Origin: a bacterium
GTDB taxonomy: Bacteria > Actinomycetota > Humimicrobiia > Humimicrobiales > Humimicrobiaceae
Direction: 5' to 3'
Assembly (NCBI GenBank): GCA_030611285.1
Contig: JAUWQC010000011.1
Coordinates: 1-13,678 of the forward strand
Length of the DNA stretch: 13,678 nucleotides
Below the pieces are notes generated by a model. It was not told the origin of the DNA, ran no database searches, and saw only the letters and a program-made list of their open reading frames with translations. Both the position numbers and the translations under genes were made by a program. Shown piece by piece: positions 1-5,352 of the stretch (its first letter is position 1; each line of letters opens with the position of its first letter).

Positions 1-460
1 TGAATTCATACTCATTGGTAAGCCCTTCGCCAGGGATATCGAACTGGATGGTTCCACAGCAAGGGAAATCAACATCGACCAGACTGGTGGTCCAGGGTTC
101 AGTTCCAATAATGAGGCCAGTTGGAGACTTGTCCAAAGCCATATTAGGACGAACAACTGGATTTCCCGCACCGCCTTCCATAGAAACTTCTTTACCATCA
201 ATATACATTGTCCAGTTGGCCCAGGTTGGAAATCTATTAAAAGTTATTTCAATAATTTTAGAATGCCAGGACACATCAGTTATCTCAATAGCGGGAGTAG
301 TCTCTTTAGCTGCGGTCTTTTCCTCTTCTTGTTCCTCCTGGGTAACTTCCCCATTCTCTTCAATTAGAACTTCTTCTGATTGAAGAGAATGATTTTTACA
401 GGATATAAGAGAAATTATAAGTAAAATTAATATTAGTATTGGGAGATATCTAAATTTCAC
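1..460 (-). CDS. Putative lipoprotein, 3' end beyond the window
   Basis: This open frame reads 153 codons from a GTG start at 460-458 to the window edge without a stop, so the C-terminus is missing. A purine-rich ribosome site (AAAGGGG) lies 5-6 bases upstream of the GTG. The product starts with a basic residue pair and a long hydrophobic stretch (residues 6-20) ending in a lipobox, LISC, with the lipidated cysteine at residue 21. It should therefore be exported and anchored in a membrane. A glutamate-rich linker follows (about residues 29-50), then a domain of alternating hydrophobic and polar residues rich in W, T and G that looks like beta-sandwich (Ig-like) structure. I do not recognise a family and assign no function. 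It lies 59 bases downstream of the PIN toxin gene on the same strand and could be co-transcribed with it. The opposite-strand open frame here has no comparable features. Confidence 0.72.
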   Translation of the reverse strand, partial: MKFRYLPILILILLIISLISCKNHSLQSEEVLIEENGEVTQEEQEEEKTAAKETTPAIEITDVSWHSKIIEITFNRFPTWANWTMYIDGKEVSMEGGAGNPVVRPNMALDKSPTGLIIGTEPWTTSLVDVDFPCCGTIQFDIPGEGLTNEYEF

Positions 461-519
461 TCTTGCCCCTTTTATAACTTTGCTCACACATTCATTGATA
501 TATCTATCTATAAGATCAT

Positions 520-975
520 TTATTTTTTAAAATCTTTATATTTTTTTACCAATTCTAAGAATTCTTTGGGTGTCATGATGATTATTGATAAGTTTGCTTG
601 CCTCATAGCTTCTGTCTGAAAGTGTTTACGGTCCAAAGTAATGAGAAAAGCAGCCTTACTCTTCAGAGCGCTTGCAAGTACGTGGCGATCCTTAAGAGCG
701 ATAATATCATTATACTGGCTTAGCTTTTCTTCAGTTGGTGGTCCAATAATCTCCGGATTAAGTTTAGCTATTTCTTTATAGAAACGAAGGATAGCATCAG
801 AAGGTAGCTTTTTTCGAATATTTCTCTGAGCCTCTAAAAGAATCCTTCGGGTTGTAACTGCAGAAAAGAGAAGTCCTCTGCAAACTTCCAAAATTAAAGA
901 AGAACCGCCACTGGCAGCCCCTGCGGCGGCAACAAAAATAGAGGCATCCAAAAAAACTTTCTTCTTACCAGTCAT
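520..975 (-). CDS. PIN-domain toxin (VapC-like ribonuclease)
   Basis: The 151-residue protein has the layout of a PIN-domain nuclease. PIN toxins of type II toxin-antitoxin systems are Mg-dependent RNases that cut tRNA, rRNA or mRNA. The four expected acidic positions are visible: D10 in FLDAS, E48 in LLEAQ, D96 in LKDRHVL and D115 in LITLDRKHF. The last two match the 'DxxxLxxA...LvTxD' pattern of the PIN_3-type subgroup, so the active site looks intact. The ATG lies one base after the stop of the upstream antitoxin gene, with an AGGGAAA ribosome site inside the antitoxin's last codons, so translation is probably coupled. The antitoxin is AbrB-like, making this a VapBC-type pair in the broad sense. 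The RNA target cannot be read from the sequence. A non-toxic PIN nuclease is possible but less likely given its partner. Confidence 0.85.
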   Translation of the reverse strand: MTGKKKVFLDASIFVAAAGAASGGSSLILEVCRGLLFSAVTTRRILLEAQRNIRKKLPSDAILRFYKEIAKLNPEIIGPPTEEKLSQYNDIIALKDRHVLASALKSKAAFLITLDRKHFQTEAMRQANLSIIIMTPKEFLELVKKYKDFKK

Positions 976-976
976 A

Positions 977-1267
977 TTATAGTTTCCCTTCAGAAAGAAG
1001 CCTTTTTACAGTTCTTGCTGTATCTTTGTCTATTTTATCATCTTGTAAAAACTGGGAAATTTCCTTATCAGTGTATTCTCTCAGCTCATCCTCATTAAAT
1101 TCTCGAACCACAGCAGGTGTAATCTCTATTTTATTTCCCTTTAGAACAAGATTTAGAATAGTATTAGATCCTATTCCGAGTTTCTTGCGAAACTCTATCG
1201 GAATGGTGATCTGACCTCTGGATAATGGTTTAACAATTTTAGTCATAAGTTTTTCATGCTCAGCCAA
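977..1267 (-). CDS. AbrB/MazE-fold antitoxin of the PIN module
   Basis: This 96-residue protein has a SpoVT/AbrB swapped-hairpin DNA-binding domain at residues ~10-55. The signature is clear: SRGQITIPIEFRKKLGI followed by the short beta strand KIEI. The charged C-terminal tail (residues ~56-96, rich in E, D and K) is where such antitoxins usually bind and block the toxin. These proteins normally also repress their own operon. The start is TTG at 1267-1265, chosen because a perfect AAGGAGG ribosome site (1282-1276) lies 8 bases upstream; an internal ATG (residue 8) has no comparable site. The PIN gene follows after a single base. A sigma-70-type promoter and a palindrome lie just upstream, as expected for an autoregulated toxin-antitoxin operon. 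Confidence 0.87.
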   Translation of the reverse strand: MAEHEKLMTKIVKPLSRGQITIPIEFRKKLGIGSNTILNLVLKGNKIEITPAVVREFNEDELREYTDKEISQFLQDDKIDKDTARTVKRLLSEGKL

Positions 1268-1298
1268 TCTAAGTGCCTCCTTATTTCAGATTATCAGT

Positions 1299-1308
1299 AA
1301 TACGTATT
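1299..1308. promoter_or_regulatory. Candidate antitoxin operator (palindrome)
   Basis: AATACGTATT is a perfect 10-base palindrome placed directly downstream of the -10 box, across the predicted transcription start. A related half site (GTAATAC) recurs at 1313-1319, overlapping the -10 box. Position and symmetry fit an operator bound by the dimeric AbrB-fold antitoxin for autorepression. This is inferred from position; AT-rich DNA yields short palindromes by chance. Confidence 0.4.
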
Positions 1309-1309
1309 T

Positions 1310-1337
1310 ATTGTAATACAGAAATACCATTTGTCAA
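1310..1337 (-). promoter_or_regulatory. Promoter of the toxin-antitoxin operon
   Basis: Read on the - strand, a perfect -35 box TTGACA (1337-1332) is followed by a 16-base spacer and a -10 box TACAAT (1315-1310, 5 of 6 consensus bases). The start of transcription should fall near 1303, about 35 bases before the TTG start of the antitoxin. This is the best sigma-70/sigma-A match I found in the window. Confidence 0.7.
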
Positions 1338-1360
1338 TAGTCAAGATTTTGATCATGTTG

Positions 1361-1409
1361 TTATTCAGTGATATTGTCACCTCCAAGTTATTCAGGGAAA
1401 ATGTCACCT
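1361..1409. repeat. Pair of direct repeats, probable IS end
   Basis: Two copies of a 22-base motif lie at 1361-1382 and 1388-1409 with a 27-base period. They share TTATTCAG and TGTCACCT and differ at three central positions. Paired motifs ending in TGTCACC directly before a transposase start are typical of the transposase-binding ends of IS481/ISNCY-like elements. They sit immediately upstream of the transposase remnant below. Confidence 0.55.
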
Positions 1410-1500
1410 ATGAATACAAGAGAGGAACGATATCACATGACAGCAAAAGAGATGGCAAGACTTAAGGTGTCAGAGAAGCTAATAGAGGGAGGGTTACAAT
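1361..1500 (+). mobile_element. Remnant of an insertion sequence (left end)
   Basis: This stretch joins the repeated terminal motif, a purine-rich ribosome site (about 1419-1426) and the first ~20 codons of a transposase-like frame, after which similarity stops. No catalytic domain and no right end are visible before the housekeeping operon begins. The element therefore appears to be a decayed 5' fragment. The right boundary near 1500 is approximate and judged from where the helix-turn-helix region should continue but does not. Confidence 0.5.
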
Positions 1501-1523
1501 TAAGAAACAATTTTTATTTTTAA
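1437..1523 (+). pseudogene. Truncated transposase N-terminus
   Basis: The frame starts at ATG 1437 and gives MTAKEMARLKVSEKLIEGGL, then leaves the family pattern and stops at TAA 1521-1523 after 28 codons. The first 20 residues resemble the start of IS481/ISNCY-type transposases, whose N-terminus runs roughly 'MT-KE--RLKV-E---EG--T' into a helix-turn-helix. Here the helix-turn-helix and the DDE nuclease domain are absent, so no functional protein is expected. The call rests on memory of the family pattern; a chance resemblance is possible over so short a stretch. Confidence 0.5.
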
Positions 1524-1585
1524 AAGTCTTAATAATAGATGTAAAAATAAATTAAAATATTTAAATCATACAGCTAAATAGGTTG

Positions 1586-1618
1586 TTTTGTTTAGAAACA
1601 AAAAAATTTTAATATAAT
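1586..1618 (+). promoter_or_regulatory. Probable promoter of the fakA operon with overlapping dyad
   Basis: A perfect TATAAT -10 box lies at 1613-1618. A weak -35 match, TTTAGA (1591-1596, 4 of 6), is 16 bases upstream. The -35 region coincides with a perfect dyad, TTTTGTTTAGAAACAAAA (1586-1603, 8-base arms around AG), which could be a regulator site. Transcription would start near 1625, giving a leader of about 50 bases before the preferred fakA start at 1674. The DNA from about 1500 to 1585 is AT-rich and shows nothing else. Confidence 0.45.
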
Positions 1619-1673
1619 ATGATAGAATATTTAATTGAATATTTATAATTTTAAAACTGGAATAAATAAGACT

Positions 1674-3398
1674 ATGCTTTATGAAATAAATAACCAGGAT
1701 TTAAAAAAAGTTGTTGATATAATACTGGAAAAATTCAATGAAAGCGAAGAAAAAATTAATGATTTAAATGTATTTCCTGTTCCGGACGGAGATACCGGTA
1801 CCAATATGCTGTTGACTTTAAAGGCGATAAAAGAAGAACTTTTAAAGCTTAAGAATTTTTCTGTAAAAAGTGTTCTGGAGAAAGCTTCATTTGGAGCGTT
1901 AATGGGGGCAAGAGGAAATTCTGGTGTAATATTCTCTCAGATACTTAAAGGTTTTTTCGATATAATAATAAATAGTGATAGTTTAAATCTGGATGTAATT
2001 AAAGAAGCGTTAAAATCATCCAGAGATATGGCCTACGATTCTGTGCAGAATCCGACTGAAGGAACCATGCTTACTACTGTGAAGGATATTTACAAGTTTG
2101 TTGAAAATTTAGCCATTAATACTGATAAAATAAAACCGGTGGAGCTTCTGGATAGAATTATTTCCGAAACTGAAAAATCTGTTGAAAGAACTACTTTTCT
2201 CCTGCCGGTGCTAAAGAAAGCCGGCGTAGTAGATGCTGGGGCACAGGGTATTTTAGATATTTTGATTGGAGCCAGAAAGGCTTTAATAGAGATTAATAGC
2301 ATAAATGGCAGCCTGGAGAGAGAGTTAAGTATGAATGGAAGCGTATCTCCTACACCTGGAAGCAGTAAAAATAATAAATCAAGGAGTAATAGTCTGGATA
2401 GAGAATCTAAAGCATATGTTACGCAAGCTGAGGGTAAAAGATTAAAAGAAGTAAAAATGGGTTATGAGATTAAATATACTTATTGTACTGAATTTATGAT
2501 AAAAGGCAGCGGGATAGATATAGAAAGATTAAGGGAAAGAATTGAAAGTTTCGGCGATAGCGCGATGGTGGTCGGAAATGAAAATCTTGTAAAAATACAT
2601 GTGCACACAAATCATCCCCACAAAGTTCTTAAAAGAGCATTAAGAGAAGGTACTCTTCATGAAATTCAAATTAATAATATGGAAGATCAGAGGAAAGAAG
2701 CAGTAGGAGAAGCAGAACCAGTAGAAGAAAAGATGGAGGAAAGAAGGGCTCTGATAGTGGTGGTTAATGGTGATGGACTGGAAGAGATATTTAAAAGTAT
2801 TGGTGCGGATATTATTGTAAGCGGGGGACAGAGTATGAATCCATCAACCTATGATATAGTAAAGGCCATAAACAGCGCTGAGGCTGATGAGGTTATTATA
2901 TTTCCAAATAATAAAAATATTATACTTGCTGCAAACCAGGCAAAAAAAATTGCCAGGAATAAGAGTGTTTATATAATGCCTACCAAAAACATTCCAGCTG
3001 GAATATCGGCAATCCTGAGCTATAATCCTGATGCAGGCATGGAAGAAAATAAGTATAATATGGGTGAAGCAGCCAAAAAGACCAAGAACGGGGAAATAAC
3101 ACAGGCAGTGAGGAATGCAAATCTTATGGTTGGTGAAATAAAGAAGGGTGAATATATTGGTTTATCTGATGGCAAAGTAAGAGTAATCTCGGATGATGTT
3201 GTGGATGCCACTATAGACCTGGTAAGAGATATTGCAAGTTCTACTGAAGAGGTTATTACCTTTTATACCGGGAAAGATGCCGTACCTGAAGATAATGAGA
3301 CCATTAAAAAAAAGCTTAAAAAATATTTTCCTAAAATGGATATAGAAATGCATAAGGGGGGACAACCCTTATATTCTTATATATTTTCAATAGAATGA
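1674..3398 (+). CDS. fakA: Fatty acid kinase catalytic subunit (FakA/YloV, DAK2 family)
   Basis: FakA phosphorylates fatty acids held by FakB carrier proteins, making acyl-phosphate for PlsX/PlsY. The DAK2/DhaL nucleotide-binding domain is unmistakable: NVFPVPDGDTGTNM and, further on, GARGNSGVIFSQI. The middle domain carries the usual zinc ligands, a Cys in YCTEF and the HVH of KIHVHTNHP. The C-terminal third is a DegV-like domain thought to contact FakB. Two low-complexity linkers (a Ser/Asn-rich one after the DAK2 domain, and a Glu-rich one before the C-terminal domain) separate the domains. From ATG 1674 the protein has 574 residues, close to the family's ~550. The frame is open back to TTG 1635 (587 residues), but that start has no ribosome site, lies ~10 bases from the predicted transcription start, and adds residues homologues lack. 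No fakB is in this window. rsmD follows 22 bases downstream. Confidence 0.9.
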   Translation: MLYEINNQDLKKVVDIILEKFNESEEKINDLNVFPVPDGDTGTNMLLTLKAIKEELLKLKNFSVKSVLEKASFGALMGARGNSGVIFSQILKGFFDIIINSDSLNLDVIKEALKSSRDMAYDSVQNPTEGTMLTTVKDIYKFVENLAINTDKIKPVELLDRIISETEKSVERTTFLLPVLKKAGVVDAGAQGILDILIGARKALIEINSINGSLERELSMNGSVSPTPGSSKNNKSRSNSLDRESKAYVTQAEGKRLKEVKMGYEIKYTYCTEFMIKGSGIDIERLRERIESFGDSAMVVGNENLVKIHVHTNHPHKVLKRALREGTLHEIQINNMEDQRKEAVGEAEPVEEKMEERRALIVVVNGDGLEEIFKSIGADIIVSGGQSMNPSTYDIVKAINSAEADEVIIFPNNKNIILAANQAKKIARNKSVYIMPTKNIPAGISAILSYNPDAGMEENKYNMGEAAKKTKNGEITQAVRNANLMVGEIKKGEYIGLSDGKVRVISDDVVDATIDLVRDIASSTEEVITFYTGKDAVPEDNETIKKKLKKYFPKMDIEMHKGGQPLYSYIFSIE

Positions 3399-3420
3399 TT
3401 GCGCTAGATGGTGATGAGCT

Positions 3421-3981
3421 ATTAGAATTATTTCTGGTAAATTAAAGGGTAAAAAACTAAAACCTCCTTCGGATTATAAAATCAGGCCCACTTTAGACAG
3501 TGTAAAAGAAAGTATTTTTAATGTTATTGGTGATAGAATAGTGGGGTCAAATGTTTTGGACCTGTTTTCAGGAACAGGCTCACTGGGAATAGAATCTTTG
3601 AGCAGGAATTGTAATCTGGTATATTTTGTAGATAAAAGCTTAAAGTCAATTAATCTCATAAAATATAATACTGAGTGTTTAAAAGATGACAGTAAAAAGT
3701 ATAAAATAATTAGAAGTGATGTTTTTGAATTTTTGAAGTTTTATGAAGGTTTGAAGTGGGATATAATCTTTTTAGACCCACCATATGAAATTGAAAGTGG
3801 TATAATGAAAAAAATATTCGATATTTTATCAGAAAAAAAAATTACCAGAGCTGATACCCTGATGATATATGAATATTTTTTTAAAAAGGATGCAAGTAAG
3901 GAAATAGAAAATTTGAGAAAAATTAAAGAATCACATCTTGGAGATAAAAAAGTAATTTATCTCTCTCCTTATCAAATTTAA
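3421..3981 (+). CDS. rsmD: 16S rRNA (guanine(966)-N2)-methyltransferase RsmD, ATT start
   Basis: RsmD methylates G966 (E. coli numbering) of 16S rRNA in the assembling 30S subunit. The protein is a Rossmann-fold SAM methyltransferase: DLFSGTGSLGIE (residues 47-58) is the SAM-binding motif I and DPPY (119-122) the catalytic motif IV. The first conventional start, GTG 3541, would remove 40 family-typical residues. Reading back from it gives RIISGKLKGKKLKPP and then RPTLDSVKESIFN, the normal RsmD N-terminus, ending at ATT 3421 exactly where Met is expected. An in-frame TGA at 3415-3417 closes the frame, so only GCT or ATT can begin it. A GGTGAT ribosome-site element lies 5 bases before the ATT. 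With this start the protein has 186 residues, normal for the family. A one-base insertion after ATG 3414, natural or an assembly error, is the main alternative. coaD follows within 16 bases. Confidence 0.88.
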   Translation: MRIISGKLKGKKLKPPSDYKIRPTLDSVKESIFNVIGDRIVGSNVLDLFSGTGSLGIESLSRNCNLVYFVDKSLKSINLIKYNTECLKDDSKKYKIIRSDVFEFLKFYEGLKWDIIFLDPPYEIESGIMKKIFDILSEKKITRADTLMIYEYFFKKDASKEIENLRKIKESHLGDKKVIYLSPYQI

Positions 3982-3997
3982 GGGATTGGATTGTTTT

Positions 3998-4492
3998 ATG
4001 GAAAAGATAGCACTATGCCCGGGAACTTATGATCCTATAACCGAGGGGCACAAAGATATTATTAGTAGATGTTCAAAGATTTTCTGTAAAGTAATAGTAG
4101 CCATATCAAAAGATACCAGAAAGAAGCATCTTTATACTACAGAGAGAAGAGTTGATTTTGTAAAGAGGGCGCTAAAAAATCTAAATAATATTGAAGTGAT
4201 CACGTTTGAGGGGCTGTTGGTGGATCTGGCCAAAAGAGTAAAGGCAACGGTTATAGTCAAGGGTCTCAGAGCTATATCGGATTTTGAGTACGAGTTCCAG
4301 ATGGCGCAAATAAATAAAAAATTAAATCCGGAAGTAGAGACTATGTTTATGATAACTAATCCTAAATTTGCTTACCTTAGTTCCAGTGCGGTAAAAGAAG
4401 TGGCCAGGTTTAAAGGTTGTATAAAAGGTTTGGTTCCAGAGGAAATAGAAAAAGATATAGTTAAAAGTTTTAATAAAGATATTTTTAATTAA
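3998..4492 (+). CDS. coaD: Phosphopantetheine adenylyltransferase
   Basis: CoaD joins ATP and 4'-phosphopantetheine to give dephospho-CoA, the penultimate step of CoA synthesis in the cytosol. The nucleotidyltransferase signature is present: GTYDPITEGH (residues 9-18), including the T/HxGH nucleotide motif. The substrate loop KGLRAISDFEYEFQMA and the late motif YLSSSAVKEVARFKG are also present. The first residue of the usual RGLR is Lys here, a conservative change. I chose ATG 3998 (164 residues, the normal length), which gives the canonical MEKIALCPG start. The frame is open back to TTG 3986, which would add four non-conserved residues. The gene supplies CoA, substrate of the acyl-CoA synthetase downstream and source of the ACP prosthetic group. 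Confidence 0.95.
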   Translation: MEKIALCPGTYDPITEGHKDIISRCSKIFCKVIVAISKDTRKKHLYTTERRVDFVKRALKNLNNIEVITFEGLLVDLAKRVKATVIVKGLRAISDFEYEFQMAQINKKLNPEVETMFMITNPKFAYLSSSAVKEVARFKGCIKGLVPEEIEKDIVKSFNKDIFN

Positions 4493-4516
4493 AAAGAAAT
4501 AGATATGGAGAATGGT

Positions 4517-4978
4517 ATGGATGCATTTGAAATTGTGGACCGGATTGAAGAATTTCTTGATAAATGTAAGAGAATTCCATTTTCGTCCAATATTATTGTA
4601 AATGAAAATGAGATATATGACCTGTTGGATGAACTGAGGAATATAATGCCTGAAGAATTTAAGCAATCCAGATGGATTGTGAAAGAAAGAGAAAATATGA
4701 TTGAAGAAGCAAAAAGGTACTCTGAAAGAATAATAAAGGAGGCAAAAGAAAAGGCGGAAGTCCTGGTTAGTGAAACCGAGATACTAAAAGATGCCAATAG
4801 AAAATCGGAGGAAATGATGTCTTCAGTAGAAGCAAGAGCAAGGACCATCAGGCTGGAAGCTGAGGATTATGCTGATGAAAAGTTGGCAAATCTTGAAGCT
4901 GTATTGCATAAGCTTGTGACTGCAATTGAAAAAGGAAGAGAGCAATTCAGAAGTACGCTGAGTTCAGGTGATAAATGA
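4517..4978 (+). CDS. DivIVA-like coiled-coil protein (coaD-rpmF interval type)
   Basis: The product is 153 residues and largely charged and helical. A short N-terminal part (DAFEIVDRIEEFLDKCKRIP) precedes a conserved-looking stretch, EIYDLLDELRNIMPEEFKQ, then a long coiled coil rich in E, K and A with ATP-synthase-b-like heptads (IKEAKEKAEVLV, ARARTIRLEAEDYADEKL). Proteins of this type lie between coaD and rpmF in Actinobacteriota, where they are annotated as DivIVA-like or 'ATPase' proteins; their role is not well established. No membrane segment is visible, so it is probably cytosolic or membrane-associated through partners. ATG 4517 is preferred because GGAG (4507-4510) lies 6 bases upstream. 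ATG 4505 in the same frame would add four residues but lacks a ribosome site. It starts 24 bases after coaD and is followed by a 107-base gap. Confidence 0.7.
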   Translation: MDAFEIVDRIEEFLDKCKRIPFSSNIIVNENEIYDLLDELRNIMPEEFKQSRWIVKERENMIEEAKRYSERIIKEAKEKAEVLVSETEILKDANRKSEEMMSSVEARARTIRLEAEDYADEKLANLEAVLHKLVTAIEKGREQFRSTLSSGDK

Positions 4979-4984
4979 CATGAT

Positions 4985-5013
4985 AAATAATATTTATTGA
5001 ATAAATATTATTT
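4985..5013. terminator. AT-only inverted repeat after the coiled-coil gene
   Basis: AATAATATTTATT (4986-4998) and its exact complement (5000-5012) flank a single G, and one more A-T pair extends the outer end. RNA could fold a ~12-pair stem with a 5-base loop, about ten bases after the stop codon. It stands in the largest gap inside the cluster and could end transcription before rpmF. The stem has no G-C pair and the following tract (TTATGATA) is a poor U-run, so it may be only a weak attenuator, a protein-binding dyad or chance. Confidence 0.3.
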
Positions 5014-5071
5014 TATGATATATTTACTTGTTTGAGTTTACTTATAACAAGTTTGTAACAAAATATTCATC

Positions 5072-5077
5072 AGGAGG
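5072..5077 (+). promoter_or_regulatory. Strong ribosome binding site deciding the TTG start of rpmF
   Basis: AGGAGG lies 8 bases before TTG 5086 and fixes that codon as the rpmF start. A TATAAC -10-like hexamer occurs at 5043-5048, but I found no convincing -35 partner, so whether rpmF has its own promoter is open. Confidence 0.6.
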
Positions 5078-5085
5078 ATATAGTA

Positions 5086-5310
5086 TTGGCAGTTCCAAAA
5101 AGGAAAACATCAAAATCTAAAAGAGACAAGCGTAGAACCCATGACAGACTAAAAATGATAAACATTGTAGATTGTCCCAGGTGTCATAGTAAAAAGATAT
5201 CACATAGAGTCTGCGAAAATTGTGGTTATTACTCTGAACACGAGATAATAATATTTGAAGAAAAGGGCAAAAGAAAAGAAAGGAAAGAAACCAAAGAAGC
5301 AGGCAAATAA
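5086..5310 (+). CDS. rpmF: 50S ribosomal protein L32
   Basis: L32 is a small zinc-ribbon protein of the large ribosomal subunit. The N-terminus MAVPKRKTSKSKRDKRR is the family hallmark. Four cysteines in two CxxC pairs (C30/C33 and C43/C46) form the zinc site, so this is the zinc-binding rather than the cysteine-free form. The start is TTG 5086, supported by the AGGAGG 8 bases upstream and by the canonical N-terminus. At 74 residues it is longer than the usual ~57-65, because of a Lys/Glu-rich tail (KGKRKERKETKEAGK). The DUF177/YceD gene that normally precedes rpmF in many bacteria is not present here. Confidence 0.95.
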   Translation: MAVPKRKTSKSKRDKRRTHDRLKMINIVDCPRCHSKKISHRVCENCGYYSEHEIIIFEEKGKRKERKETKEAGK

Positions 5311-5352
5311 AAGTGAAAGTGGACTGTAGAAATATGATTGGAGGTTTGTAAT

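Noticed and set aside
15-383. 122-codon open frame on the + strand
   Set aside because: It lies opposite the lipoprotein gene, which has a ribosome site, a signal peptide and a lipobox; the + strand frame has no family-like features.
3541-3981. rsmD starting at GTG 3541
   Set aside because: This would remove 40 conserved N-terminal residues including RPTLDSVKESIFN; reading back to ATT 3421 restores the full family length.
4322-4848. Two long - strand frames opposite coaD and the coiled-coil gene
   Set aside because: Their composition (rich in F, I, S) is what the complement of AT-rich coding DNA gives; there is no ribosome site or recognisable motif, and the + strand genes are certain or well supported.
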